From Rhodosporidiobolus odoratus (lineage: Eukaryota; Basidiomycota; Microbotryomycetes; Sporidiobolales; Sporidiobolaceae), in contig JAOANU010000003.1 of the NCBI GenBank assembly GCA_034387635.1, forward strand, positions 1,792,228-1,856,227: 64,000 bases of DNA, written 5' to 3'. Under the pieces are notes generated by a model. The model was not told where the DNA came from and made no database searches. It worked only from the letters and a program-made list of their open reading frames with translations. Every line of letters starts with the position of its first letter. The stretch's first letter is position 1. Positions 11,754-22,828 of this stretch are shown one piece after another. The position numbers and the translations under genes were made by a program.

Positions 11754-14589
11754 ATGCAAGGTTACCCACCTCACCATGACATGTACTCGGGTCACTACCC
11801 TCTCCCTCACCCTACAGATCCTCATGCCTCGATAGCCCATCACCAGCAACAGCAACAACAACAACATCATCAACCACCACCGCAGCATCACCTCCCTCCT
11901 CCTCTCCCACAACTTGCTTCAGGCACAAAGAGGAAGGCCGCACAGGCTCAGCTGGGCGAAGACGACGATGATGAACGACAGGGGAGTGAGGCAGGCAGCG
12001 CCGGTCAGGAGGGTGGACCAGGAGCAAAGTCAAAAGGTAAAGGTGGGGCGAGCGAGTTTGTCAAGAAGCTTTACAGGTACGTCCCGCGACTCAGCGATCT
12101 GCACACGCGGTGCCGGTGTGCAGACAGGATACGGAGAAAGGCGGGACAAGGCGGGCGCAGAATGACCTGTTTTCTTTTCCTCGCCTGCAGAATGCTCGAC
12201 GACGACCAGCACCATGATATTGTGAGCTGGGGTCACGACGGAACGTCTTTTGTGGTCAAGGTGCGATGCTTCCCTCGCTCCTCCTACTCGGCGCTCTGCG
12301 CTGACAGTTATCTTCTTCCTCCGATAGGACATGAACCAATTTACCACCAATATCTTGCCCAACAACTTCAAGCATTCGAATTTCGCTTCCTTCGTTCGTC
12401 AACTCAACAAGTATGACTTTCACAAGGTCAAGAACAACGACGGTGAGGGATCAAGTCAATATGGGGAGAATGTACGTTATCCTTCCTTTCGCTTGGTGAA
12501 CAAGTCCATTGAGCCGCTCATTCTCGCAGACGTGGGAGTTCCGGCATCCGAACTTCCGCGCAGACATGAAGGACAGCCTCGAGAACATCAAGGTGCGTCT
12601 AACCCCCAATCCTTTCATACAGCTTACTTACCCCTTTCCGGCTGCAGCGTAAAGCACCTTCGTCGAAAAAGACGACGAACGCGACTACCAGCGCCAATCG
12701 CATGCGACCCACGGGTATGGACGCGAATGGCGCGGCGGTCGACCCTCTCGCCCCAGCCGCGGTCAACACGGGGGATTTCAACGCCCTGGCGGCTCAGCTC
12801 GACAATTTGGCTCGGACGCAGGCCGCCATGCAGCAGCACATGACAAACCTGAGCCAGGATTATCAGGCTGTTATCGGCGAGATGATGAACTTTCAGAGGA
12901 ACATGGTGGCACAGGATCAGTTGATGCAGAACTTGATCCAATACCTCGTCAACTTGGAAGCAGGTGCGCGTACCTTTCCGTGTTCTGCGTCGCTTTTTGG
13001 AAACTGACTCAATCGTCGAGAACAGACCAAAAAGGCCCTGCCCCTCAAGATCCCTCCGTACCCTTCGTCCCTTCTTCTCAAGCCCAAAAGCTCATCTCCT
13101 CCTACACTGAGGTCGCTCGCGCGTCATACGATCAGATGGCCGACCTCTCTCGCCGCGCCTCCCTCTCCGGCGGCAACTTTGGTAACCTCCCGCCGCTTCC
13201 TCCGCCACCACCCAATTTCGGCCAGTTCGAGTTTACACCCACGAGAGACGACGGGCAGCCACCCTCTGGAGGTTACGAGCCTCAACATCCTGGGCAAGGA
13301 CAGCCTCCTCCGACTCCCTCTCAGCATCACCAGCCGCAACCTCCTCCGCAATCACAGCAACAAGCTCAGCACTCCCCAGTCCAGCCGAATCAGCCGCACC
13401 ACCCTATTGGCGGTCAATTGCCTCCCGCCCCTCTTCCTCAATTCGTGCACCCGGCGTTTGCTTCCGCTCCTCCTCCCAATGCTGCGCCCGCGCCCGCGCC
13501 CGCCCCTTCCACCCCCGCCCCTACCGAACGCCCCTCAATGCCTCACCGACGACAATCCAACGTCCCCGGTTGGGCGGTTCCCCCGCGTGTTCTCCTTGTC
13601 GAGGACGATGCGGTCTGTCGCAAGTTGAGCTCCAAATTCTTGGAGGTGTTTGGGTGTCAGATTGATGTGGCGGTGGATGGGGTTAGTGCGGTGAATAAGA
13701 TGAATGTGCAGAAGTATGATCTGGTGTTGATGGTGAGTTTATCCTTCTTTTCTTTGCGATCTTTTACCTTCGAACATGGAAGAGCTGACAGAGGTTTCCA
13801 ACCCGCGCGCGTCTGTAGGACATCGTCATGCCGAACCTGGACGGTGCGCTTTCTCCTCCCCTACATTGCACTACCTTATTCTCGTGCTCATCCCGCTTTT
13901 GCCCTCACTTGTGCTCCTCACAGGCGTTTCGGCTACCTCACTCATTCGCCAGTTTGACCCTACGACGCCAATCATCTCGATGACGAGCAATAGCGGTCCG
14001 AACGATATCATGACTTATTTTTCGCACGGTGCGTCGAGCTCTAGGCTTCTTGCTTTACTCTTGTGGCGGCCATCATGCACGCGATACTGGGACTGATTAG
14101 GCACCACGACCCTGTCACAGGGATGAACGACATTCTCCCCAAACCGTTCACGAAGGAGAACTTGCTTGGAATGCTCGAGGTGCGTTTCCTTTCGCTTCTT
14201 CCCGCTTAGCGTTGGCTTACCGGAACACAACGTCGCAGAAACACCTCGACCACCTGAAGCTCTTGCAACAAATGGCGGAAATCCCCCGCGCTCTCGGTTT
14301 CACCGACAACCAGATCCAAGACGCCCTCGCCCATTCCGTCGTCGTCTCGACCGGCACAGGCGGGGAACAACAAGTCTTGAACCCGTTTTCGAGTATGGGG
14401 ATCAGCGATCAGGATTATGTAGAGATGTTGCAGGGGATTGCGATGGAGAAGGAGGGGAAGAGGGAGCTGGAGGTGGTTAATCCGGGGGATGGGAGGGCTA
14501 GGTTTCAGGAGGGTGAGTTTGAATGACCGGATTTAGTCTCGTGTTGGGGTTGGTACTGACTTGACGCTTCTCTTTGCGCAGTTCAATAA
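11754..14589 (+). CDS. SKN7: SKN7-type transcription factor: HSF DNA-binding domain plus response-regulator receiver
   Basis: A fungal two-component output regulator for oxidative and osmotic stress. The N-terminus is His/Gln/Pro-rich. The HSF-type domain is spread over exons about 12045-12600: FVKKLYR, MLDDDQHHDIVSWGHDGTSF, then NILPNNFKHSNFASFVRQLN and TWEFRHPNFRADM. A coiled coil follows (NTGDFNALAAQLDNLARTQA, about 12766-12960), then a long Pro/Gln linker. The receiver domain starts at about 13575 (PPRVLLVEDDAVCRKL), has the phospho-acceptor Asp in LVLMDIVMPNLDG split by an intron, and carries the switch Thr/Ser region (PIISMTSNS) and the conserved Lys (LPKPFTKENLL). About ten exons, roughly 690 residues. 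Start is the first ATG of the frame; the last intron joins to a short exon ending in TAA at 14587-14589. The family normally sits in the nucleus and receives phosphate from an Ypd1-type protein. Confidence 0.96.
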
Positions 14590-14982
14590 CCTCCGCGTCC
14601 CCTCATCTACGCGCGACTCTCTTACTTTTCCACAACTCGCGCCTACCTCGCCCCTTGACGTGTTCAGCCCTGGCTCTCGCCGACCATGACCTCGCTGTCA
14701 AGGCTTTGGGGTTTCTCTTATCATGTCTTCTACTTCGGTTGAAGTCCTAGTTTCCTATCCGTACACTTATCGCTTCCCTGTCTGTCTGACTGTCTCCTCG
14801 TAGTATGCCTGTCTGTATGTCAGCTTTGGTCCAACCGTTCGGGTGTTGGAATCGGTTTGGTGTAGAGAATTGTGAACCCACAATCGAGCGTGGCCAAAAT
14901 TTTCTCCAAGCTTCCTTCTCCGCTTCTCACCTGCTCGTTCTTGTGTCAAGCACGCTGCTCGTTCTGCTCTGCTACGTGCAAG
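14590..14982. other. Tandem intergenic region between SKN7 and SRP40
   Basis: Both flanking genes read rightwards. No gene seen; it must carry the SKN7 3' end and the SRP40 promoter. Confidence 0.5.
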
Positions 14983-17022
14983 ATGGCATCCCGGGAAGAA
15001 GCTGTTCGCCGTACGCTGCCCTACCTACCTTGTAGTCTACCTGCTCTAGCTAACCTTGTCCTCCTCGTCCCTCTACACAACTACAGAAACGCACCTCTCC
15101 ATCTTCTCCTTCCTCCTCTCCCACAACCTCGCCAAAACCGCCGCATCTCTCATCAAAGAGTTGGATAAACAACCTTGGACTGCACCGGGCACGCCGTTTA
15201 GGTTGAGTGGGCAGGAGGCTAAGAAAGAGATTCAAGAGGGAGGGAAGGGAATGGAGGAGGAGTTGGTTAGGTGGGTTCAGGCAGGAATGCACGGTGCCAA
15301 GTGAGTCGACGCTTCCCTTCAATTCCGAGTTTATGTTCATGAACGGCACGGTGGTTGCTTCTTCAACCCTGTCGGCGAATAGGCTCAGGCAGCTCTTCAC
15401 TAATGCCGTCGTTACTGACCTCCGCTTTTCGTGGGACTCGCAGGTCGACTACCTCCACCACCGTCGCTGCCGTCTCAGCCGACTCTTCTTCTTCCGACTC
15501 TTCTTCTTCTGACTCGTCCTCGTCCGATTCCGAGTCGGAAAAGGAAGTCGAAAAGGAGGTCTTGCCGAAGGAGACGCTCAAGGTTGTCGAGGCTGAGAGG
15601 AAGAAAGAGGAAGAAGCGAAACGGGCGAGGGAGGAAAGCAGCAGCGATGAGTCGTCGAGCGATGGCAGCAGCAGCGACAGTGAGGAGGAGAAGCATGAGG
15701 CCAAAGGTGCGCAGCTTTCCTCCACTGCGTTCTCCATGGTACCTCGTTCTGACGGCTTCCGGCCTGCAGCCCCTTCTACGCCCGCCGTTGCGCCGGCCTC
15801 GAAGAAGGCTGCTTCCGCCTCTTCCTCGTCTTCTGGGTCGAGCAGCAGCTCTTCTAGCGACTCAGCGGATTCGGATGAGGAGGTTGCGAAGAAGAAGGAT
15901 GCTGCGCCCGGTATGGACTGTGTCGTGGCCCTGCCCTGCCGTTCTTGCTGACTTTGCTCGTCCCCACAGTCGCGAAAAAGGCTGCATCTCCCTCCCCCTC
16001 CTCTTCTGGCTCGTCGTCCTCGGACGACAGCAGCAGCGATGACGAGTCCGACAAGGCTGTCAAGGCTCGCAACCCCGCTGTCGGTGCCATGGCCAAGTCT
16101 GCCCCTCCCCCCGTTCCCGTCACCCCTCTCCCCGCCGTCACCTCGAAGAAGCGAAAGGCCGCTTCGAGCTCCGGTAGCAGTTCTTCTTCCAGCTCGAGCG
16201 ACTCTTCCTCGGACGACAGCTCGTCTTCGTCCTCCTCCTCCTCTTCTTCTTCCGACTCCAACGCCTCCTCTTCCTCGAAGAAAAAAAAGTCCCAGAAACC
16301 CGCCGCCAAGAAGCAAAAGCTCTCCTCCCCGAAGCCCTCCGCCCCCGCAGCTCCCGCGCCAGTGGAGGAATGGCAACCCAAACCCATCTCGTCTTTCCTC
16401 CCCGCTGCTGGGGCGGACTCGCCTGCAGGATCGAGGTCGGGAACTCCGGGTGGAAAACCTCAGATGGAGAGGTTTAGGAGGGTCAAGGCTGAGGAGGTTT
16501 ATGTCGATCCGAGGTTGAAGGACAATTCGTTTGCGGCTAGGGTGCGTGTCTCTTTGCTTTCTTCCCTCCCTCTCTCCTTGTCATCTTTCTCCTTTTTCTG
16601 GCTTCCTTCGCTCTCTACTGCATCCACTCTCTTCTCGCTCGCGACATTCCCCGCCTTCCCGCCCGCGCTTTCAAGCCTCTTTTCTGTCCCGCCCCAGAGG
16701 TCGTACTGACTGCTTCCTCCTGTGTATGGTTGATGGGTTCAGCCCGCCGGAGAGAGCGATTACGGCGCGAGGGCTAGTGCGGATTTGATCGTCACGAGGG
16801 GGAAGGGGTTCACTAAAGAGAAGAATAAGAAGAAGCGGTGCGTCGTCTTCTTCCTTCCTTGTTGTGTCAAGCGTCGGGGGCTGATGCTGCTTGGTTCACT
16901 TAGTGGCTCGTACCGCGGTGGAGATATCACTATGGCGAGTTACAGTATCAGTGTGTCCTGTGATCCTCTCTCATGCCTCAGAACCGCACAACTGACTCTA
17001 GCCTTTCGTAGAGTTCGACTGA
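14983..17022 (+). CDS. SRP40: SRP40/Nopp140-type nucleolar phosphoprotein
   Basis: The first exon (MASREEAVR) joins via an intron to QTHLSIFSFLLSHNLAKTAA, a LisH-like motif as in Nopp140 proteins. The centre alternates poly-Ser/Asp/Glu blocks, rich in CK2-type sites, with Lys/Ala/Pro spacers between about 15475 and 16310. The C-terminal SRP40 domain is clear: RFRRVKAEEVYVDPRLKDNS, then ASADLIVTRGKGFTKEKNKK and GSYRGGDIT. A last intron (about 16955-17011) joins to AGTTCGACTGA, giving the ending SYSIKFD. This matches the family and fixes the stop at 17020-17022. The family acts as a chaperone of box C/D and H/ACA snoRNPs and links nucleolus to Cajal bodies. Some of the exon borders within the Ser-rich part are uncertain. 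Confidence 0.93.
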
Positions 17023-17239
17023 GTCTTGGTTCGGCGCGATGGGCTGGAATGGCCACACGGGATCTGGACGGGGGGACGGGTTGTGCACTTTTGGGATTGT
17101 CTTGCAGCGGGAAGCTTATTCTTTCGCGGTCTTGCGCTTGGAGACAGAAGAAAGGGCAGCAATACGGGAAGCAAACGACAACGTGCGAAAGATGAAGTGC
17201 GTATGGTACAACTCGTACACCCTCAGTCGAGACCAGCAC

Positions 17240-17715
17240 TTAGATACGCCGCTCATCGCCTTCGAGTGGCGGCGTTGTTGTTGCTCGTCGGGCCACCCTC
17301 TCCTCCCTTAACCGCGCGAGTTCGTTCTTGAGTTCCGACGTGTCTCGTGGTGGTTCAACCTGTCGAGTTTTGACGCAGAAGGAGCGTTGAGGAGAGTCAG
17401 GGGCAGGCCATCGAAAGGCACAAGAAAAGCGAAAGACGAACCTGTTTGATCTCGTCCTTCCTGTAAGCACTTCGATGCGGGCTGACCCATCGCTCGTACC
17501 AGTCTGGATCGCCATAGTGAAGCATGGCGGCGACGGGCATGAAGACGTCTGTTCTCGCAGGGCGCCCGTTCACGAGATTCGGGATGAGGGGGGAGAGGGA
17601 AAGGGAAAGGGAAAGGGAAAGGGAACGGCGAGATTAGCTTGAGAAAAAACGGGGAGAAGCAGAGGGGCGTACATAGACTGAATTTGAAGAGTTCTAGTTG
17701 AGCGACTCGGGCCAT
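17240..17715 (-). CDS. PET100: PET100-type cytochrome c oxidase assembly factor
   Basis: Three short exons give a protein of about 89 residues, the usual size for Pet100. Exon 1 starts at the ATG at 17715-17713 (MARVAQLELFKFSLY). After an intron holding a GGGAAA repeat, exon 2 reads VFMPVAAMLHYGDPDWYERW and continues to DEIKQ. After a second intron exon 3 reads VEPPRDTSELKNELARLREE and ends GDERRI. The LELFKFSLY start, the hydrophobic segment and the charged helical tail are the family pattern. Pet100 is a mitochondrial inner-membrane chaperone needed for assembly of complex IV subunits. The gene is convergent with SRP40 (217 bp between stops) and divergent from the next gene. Confidence 0.88.
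17591..17625. repeat. GGGAAA hexanucleotide microsatellite
   Basis: About five GGGAAA units lie inside the first intron of PET100. The motif does not match common fungal telomere repeats. Confidence 0.85.
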
Positions 17716-18090
17716 CGTCGGAATGCGAGAGGGAAACAAGGGAAAAAGAGATGAGACTGGTGTTGATCGGGGGTCTCTCCCTTCTTTCCTCTCTCTGCTG
17801 AAACTGCTTCTGCTAGAACATCGCAGCCAAGCTTACTGCTATCTACGCTGCCAGTCACTCGAGCCACTATGGGTCGACTCCTCTTCGTCGCACTCCGCCT
17901 TCTCCCTTCTCGCACCTGCTCTTCGCATCTCTCCTTACAGTCTAGACAGACCTAGCGTGCTGTTCAAGACTCGCAGCACACTCTCGGTCACTGTCCGCCG
18001 CCTCGCTCCCCGTAATTCGCTCCATCCAGCGATTTCCTGCCTTTCGACTCTCCGCGCTGAAGCCGCTTCAACTCTCTCAGGACGGCCGAG

Positions 18091-19929
18091 ATGGACGCGC
18101 AAGAAGTTCAGGCTCAGCCGGGAGCGTCTCAGGAAAAGCCTGGGTACGAGGGTCTTGCGGATACAGGACAACAAGTGTGGTGCACCGCTTCACCTTCTAT
18201 TGGCGAAAGCTCATCCGTTGCGTTGGCAGCAGGCTGTCGGCGTAGGTCACTTGGCGAGCAATTATCGCGAGCCTTGCATGGTACCGAGACGCGTCGGTTA
18301 TGGCCCTTTACCCGATGCGGAAAACCTGGAAGACAAGCAGCTGAGACTCTTGACCTTCACCCAAGACGAGCTCTTCCCTCAAGATCTTCCCATCTACCCC
18401 TCTGCCTCGGACCTCTTTGATCACCTCCACCCTATCGTCGTCCCTCTCTCCATCCTACGCGACCTTCCCTCTGAACTCCTCTTCCGATGCCCGTATCATG
18501 ACTGCCCCTTCATGGTCAGGGCTAAACCGGCTTATGGGGGGTGTTTGGTTGACTTGGAGGGGTGCTATTTAACCCATGAGCATGATGAAGGGGAGGAAGA
18601 GCCGCGAGGGTGTGAGAGGCCGGCGGGGTTTGCGATGGACGGGATAAATTGGGATGAGCTGGAAGGGGCGGTGGAAGAACCTGTGGATCCGGCACCGGAC
18701 AAGAAGGACAAGGGAAAGGGGAAAGAGAAGGAATGGTCACCGCCTGAAGAGGCTCCGCCACCCGACGGCCCGTCAGCGAAAAAACGCAAACATCTGGAGG
18801 CTCAGGCGGGATTGCCGAACGCTGAAGGCGGAATGGTCGAGGGAGAAGGCAACGTCGTTACGGTTCGGCGCAAACTGAAGCATACAGGGCGGGCTGTGGT
18901 CAAGACTGACGGTGAAGGCTCAATTCAGGGTAAGCTGTTCGGTCATCAGTCGTCCTATCGCCTTGGGAGCTGACGCGCCTTGTACGTCCAGCGGCGAATC
19001 CTGCGCCGCTACCTCCCCTTGCTTGCGTCAAGCAGGAAGAAGCAGAAGCAAGAGCGGAAGCCGAAGCCAAAGCAGCGGCACAAGAAGCAGAAGCTGCTCA
19101 GCGAGACCTTGTACGTCAATGTTTTCTCGCCTGTACTCGCCTCGGGTCGCTACTAAGTCGCGGATCTGCCTCAGTTGCCTCCATGGCCGTTCAAGCGAGA
19201 CCCTGGTGCAAAGAGCCCGTCTCCTACGCCTACTGCCGGCAAGAGACGGAAACTCGCCCATAGGTCGGAGCCTCCGCCTGAGCCCGAACAGGCCGTGGGC
19301 GCGCAGATGGAGGTGGCACAGGAAGATGTCGTGCGTGCCACTTAGCTTGATCCTGCTCTGGATACTGATCCTTCTCTACTCTGCAGAAGCCGATCATTGA
19401 GCCATTCGAAGCGGCAAAACAACCTTCTCCAGCTCCACCACAACTTCCTCCGGCGGCAGCGGACGAGCAGCCAGTACCAGCGGCTGGCCTAGCTATAGCG
19501 GCGGAGCAACCTAAGCCTGCAGCCGAGAAAGCCGCCAACCCTTTACAGCAACCTCTCACGCCGACCCCGAAGCACCCGTCCCCAGCAGCGTCACCCTCTG
19601 CCTCGCAATCTCGTCAACGTCTCTCTTCCTCACTCTCTCGCTCGTCTGTCCAACCCGCTGTTGCCCGTTCGGCCCCTTCGCCCGAGTTCACCACCTTCCT
19701 CGCTACCCTCGTCTCATCCTCTCAGATCAACCTCGCAGGCTATGCCGTACCGCTGTTCCGGGCAGGGATCAGCAGTGAAGCAGCGCTGTTTGAGTATGCG
19801 GCCCTACTGGGTAAGGAGGACTTCCTTTCGTTGTTGGCGGAGGCGGAAAAGGTCGAGGGGGAGTTCCCGCCGATGGTCAGGCGGTTGATTTGGCAGGTGG
19901 CGGAGAGGAAGATCAATGCGGGGGGATGA
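18091..19929 (+). CDS. Zinc-module family protein 2
   Basis: Start placed at ATG 18091 (MDAQEVQAQPGASQ); the N-terminal exon structure between 18091 and 18340 is unclear and an earlier start is possible. The zinc module lies at about 18390-18590: SASDLFDHLHPIVVPLSIL, then LFRCPYHDCPFMVRAKP and YLTHEHDEG, giving Cys-x4-Cys-Pro-Phe and His-x-His. An acidic/Lys-rich linker with a basic patch (AKKRKHLEAQ) follows, then introns near 18930-18991, 19108-19173 and 19330-19384. One exon is an Ala/Glu/Gln-rich helix. The C-terminal module reads PEFTTFLATLVSSSQINLAG, then SEAALFEYAALLGKEDFLSL and PPMVRRLIWQVAERKI. The gene is divergent from PET100 (375 bp between ATGs). Probable nuclear DNA-binding protein; function unknown. 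Confidence 0.65.
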
Positions 19930-20360
19930 GGCAGTACATAACCTTATCAGCGGTATCGAAAGAGTTCAGTTGAAAATGGGCATGTATGTATCAGCCGCCT
20001 TTTCAGCTTGATCGTGCCGCTTCCCGTTTTCACCGACACAGCGACAGCTCCAGTCTCCTTTGGTCGACTTGCGCCGCCTGGGCCTAAATTTCGTCCGCGG
20101 ATGGCTTGCGTATCCTGTTCTTTCCTACCTTTTCTCGATTACTTGCGCTTCTTCTCTTGCGTCTTCCCCCCATCTTTCCGTCCTTCCGCCCTCGTCCCCG
20201 AGCCTCAACATGCGCATCTCTCTTACCAAGGCTCCTCGCAAGCGCGTAGCGTCCATTACCTTGTTCCGTTCCCCGTCTCCCTCAGCTCGTAACTGACACT
20301 TTTTCTTGTCCGCAGAGTCTGCGGTGAGTGTCAGTGCGACGAGCGATACCTTCTCGCACG
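19930..20360 (+). other. Region between family genes, possible 5' exons
   Basis: Open frames read into MRISLTKAPRKR at 20209 and, after a CCGCAG acceptor near 20315, into a Ser/Asp/Glu-rich stretch. These could be 5' exons of the TEA-like gene, but no splice phase joins them cleanly. Confidence 0.35.
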
Positions 20361-21387
20361 ATGAGAGGGGCGACGAGGAGGAAGAGGCGGAAGATGTCGG
20401 AAACGGAAGCAGAGGAGCACGAAGAGCCCTGCTCGTCGCGGCTCGGGTCGACCAACGCGAGGAATGGAACATGGACAGAAGAGGAGAATGCTGCACTTGT
20501 GCGAGGTGTGCCGTCCTCTCTACTCTTTGCCTTCCCTATCAGAACTAAGGCTTGTTTTCGCTTTTCGCAGCGCTCGCCAAAGTCCCAATATAGGACATCG
20601 CACCTACCCTTGTGGCGGACAAATACCTGGACGAAGAGGCATGATCGCGGAGTGTGTCAGAAGAGAGACGGGATACTGCCGCTCGCCAGTTCAGATCGCC
20701 CCTAGACTGAAGGCGTTCAAGAGAAAAATCCAAGGCAATAAGCGCCGTGCGTGCCTCCTTATTCACCTTCTTGGTACATGACTGACGGGCCTTGGCAAGG
20801 AAGCAGTGCGAGCCCTCATCGTCGGCGCAATCGCCGAAACGGCGATACTTGCTGCCAGTCGAGCCTACGACTGGAACGGGGCTTTGTGTCTTGACCGCTT
20901 TCCGTGGACGAGCGGAGGCTTTGGCATCATAGCGGAAACGCCTCAGTCGCAACCGTCACCTATCCGTTACAAGAGTCGCCTCGTCCCCGAGCTTTCTCCC
21001 GAACTTACGCCTGAATGCGAGTCTTCCCTGTCCGAAGTCGACTCTTCTCCCCGGGCCCCGCCGCTAAAGCTGAAACGAGCCCAGTACCGTACTCCGGGGC
21101 CGACGCCGCGCACACCGCCAGCTGCACCTCGTCCATTTCTCCACCTGCCATCCGACTCTTCTGTCTCTCCTCTTCTCTTCGCGGACTCTGTTCCCCCCAA
21201 TCTGCCCTCAATTTTGACACCTCGTCGTTGCAGCTTCTCCCCTTTCGATATCGAAGCCCTCTTGGCGACTTTCTCTGCTGCACACGACTTCGCTCCTGCC
21301 GCCTACGCCCTCTTCGCAAGCGGAATCACGTCCCTCGACGCGCTCTTCGGCCTCTTCTCGCTCGCGCGAAGGGCTTGGGAAGGATGA
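20361..21387 (+). CDS. TEA/ATTS-like DNA-binding protein with the family C-terminal module
   Basis: From ATG 20361 the frame gives a basic NLS-like start (RRKRRKMSETEAEEHEE) and then NGTWTEEENAALVR, which resembles helix 1 of a TEA/ATTS domain. After an intron ending near 20569 the protein reads GQIPGRRGMIAECVRRETG and CRSPVQIAPRLKAFKRK, matching helices 2 and 3. After the next intron (about 20750-20808) comes LIVGAIAETAILAASRAYDW, also seen in the next gene. The C-terminal module reads FSPFDIEALLATFSAAHDF and SLDALFGLFSLARR. The frame stops at 21387, but conserved sequence continues in other frames (LGKDEVDLVVW, then VEARVRLVKKLRI, to about 21566). This suggests two one-base frameshifts. The intron between the two TEA parts needs a weak donor (GTCCTC) for phase. 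Existence likely, structure uncertain. Confidence 0.55.
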
Positions 21388-21593
21388 GGTGGATTTGGTG
21401 GTTTGGTGAGAAGATTGTGCAGACGGGGAGGGAGCAGTTTGGGCGGACCGTTGAGGCTAGGTCCTCTCCTTTTCCTCGTTTCTGACAATTGTAGAGATAT
21501 TACTGACATCCGTTCCGCAGAGTCCGACTCGTCAAAAAGCTCCGGATACAACAATACCTCTTCTGATGATGAAGATGGGAGGCTGGAGGCGGA

Positions 21594-22483
21594 ATGTGGA
21601 AAGACCACGTCTGCTATCAAGTATCGGGTGCCAGCTCCTGCGCGAGCATTACTGGCAGACTGACATTGTTGAAGAAGCGCAACCCCAAGTACAAGCAATG
21701 TAAGTCCTTCGTCTTTGCTACTGTTCTCTTCCGGGCTAACGCGCTCGCCATGGCTTTGTGTATGGCAGTTCAAGCTTTGCTTAAGGGCGCTCCTGCCGAT
21801 CCTGCTGTGCTCGCTGCCGGACTCAGCTATGACTGGAGCAGCACTTTGGGCCCCGACCTCTTCCCGCATACCAAATCTCCTGCAGGCGCATCCAAGTCAA
21901 AGGCTCGCCAACCACATCAACGTCGTCCTGTCAAACGTCCTTTTTCACCGACATCCTCCTCAGCGGATGACAGCTATAGGTGGCAGTCCGACAGCGATGG
22001 CGACGCCTCACCTTCTCTGCAGTCTACACCCCCGAAATTCAAGAAGAGAGCGCGTCGCAGCGGTCTTGGCATCCTTCAGCGCGTTCCTGACCTGCCCAGC
22101 TCTCCCAGCGGACCCTTTCCCGTTCATCAGCTCCTCTCGCCTCCTCTTCCTCCCCATCGGCTCATCTTGCTCTCACGCACGACGCTTCGCCTCTTTCACC
22201 CGTCTCGACCGCGAGGAACCTCAGCCTAACGCAGCTCGAGGCGTTATTTTCGTCTGTCCTCCCGCCAACCTCGCTCATCCTCAGCCACCTCGCGTCCGAT
22301 CTTTCCAGCAGCGGTATCGCATTCCTCGATGCACTCTGTTCTCTCTTGCATATGAATGGAGATCACCTCAACGGGTTCTTGGGATCAGTCGCCCAGCCAC
22401 AAAGGCTAAGTGCGTCAGAAGTGGCGGCGGTGAGGACGGCGGTGGCGACGTGCGAGTTGCAGCTCCGAGGAGACGAGGCTTGA
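21594..22483 (+). CDS. Tandem TEA-like paralog, N-terminal half of domain missing or unclear
   Basis: Downstream neighbour and apparent paralog of the gene at 20.4-21.4 kb. From ATG 21594 the frame reads MWKDHVCYQVSGASS and ITGRLTLLKKRNPKYKQ, aligning with helices 2 and 3 of the first gene's TEA-like domain. After an intron (about 21702-21770) it reads QALLKGAPADPAVLAAGLSY and DWSS, matching the same place in the neighbour. A Ser/Asp linker with KFKKRARRSG follows. The C-terminal module in a new frame, after a probable short intron near 22065-22110, reads LSLTQLEALFSSVLPPTSLI, SSGIAFLDALCSLLHMNGDH and SEVAAVRTAVATCELQL, stop 22481-22483. I see no first half of the TEA-like domain upstream: the equivalent exon has stop codons. 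It may be truncated, mis-spliced by me, or a pseudogene. Confidence 0.5.
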
Positions 22484-22828
22484 GTCTTGAAGACAGAGTA
22501 CGCTGGCTGTCACTGCGAGGGCACCGGAAATAGTAGCAAAGCTTGCCTTGTACACAATGTCGAGACTGGGGGAACCTTCTCAAGTCAATGGAAACGAGCC
22601 GACCACCAGCTGAACTCCGTACATAGACGCTTTGCCTTGCATCAGGCTCGCGCTTGAGGTAGATCTACAGCCCCAAGAAGCGAAAAGCAACATTGGTCTG
22701 GCGGGAAGTCCCGTGGGAAAGCCGGTGCTCCTCTTCGCTTGCTTCTTCTCGTTACTTACTTGCATTGCTCAGCTTACTTAGCTCGAGCCCGCTCCCAAAG
22801 CTTCACCGAGGTCATACAAGTATGCCCA
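22484..22828. other. Intergenic region, no gene seen
   Basis: Separates two family genes on the plus strand. It presumably holds the promoter of the gene starting at 22829. Confidence 0.5.

Noticed and set aside
15363..16387. Long minus-strand frames rich in Ser, Glu and Leu opposite SRP40
   Set aside because: They are shadows of the Ser-rich repeats of SRP40; complementary low-complexity codons stay open.
17591..17625. GGGAAA repeat as a telomere-like tract
   Set aside because: The motif differs from fungal telomere repeats and sits within a PET100 intron, so it is a simple microsatellite.
17723..18090. Upstream part of a 416-codon open frame on the plus strand
   Set aside because: The frame from 17723 to about 18090 crosses the PET100 promoter and shows no domain; only its later half belongs to family protein 2.
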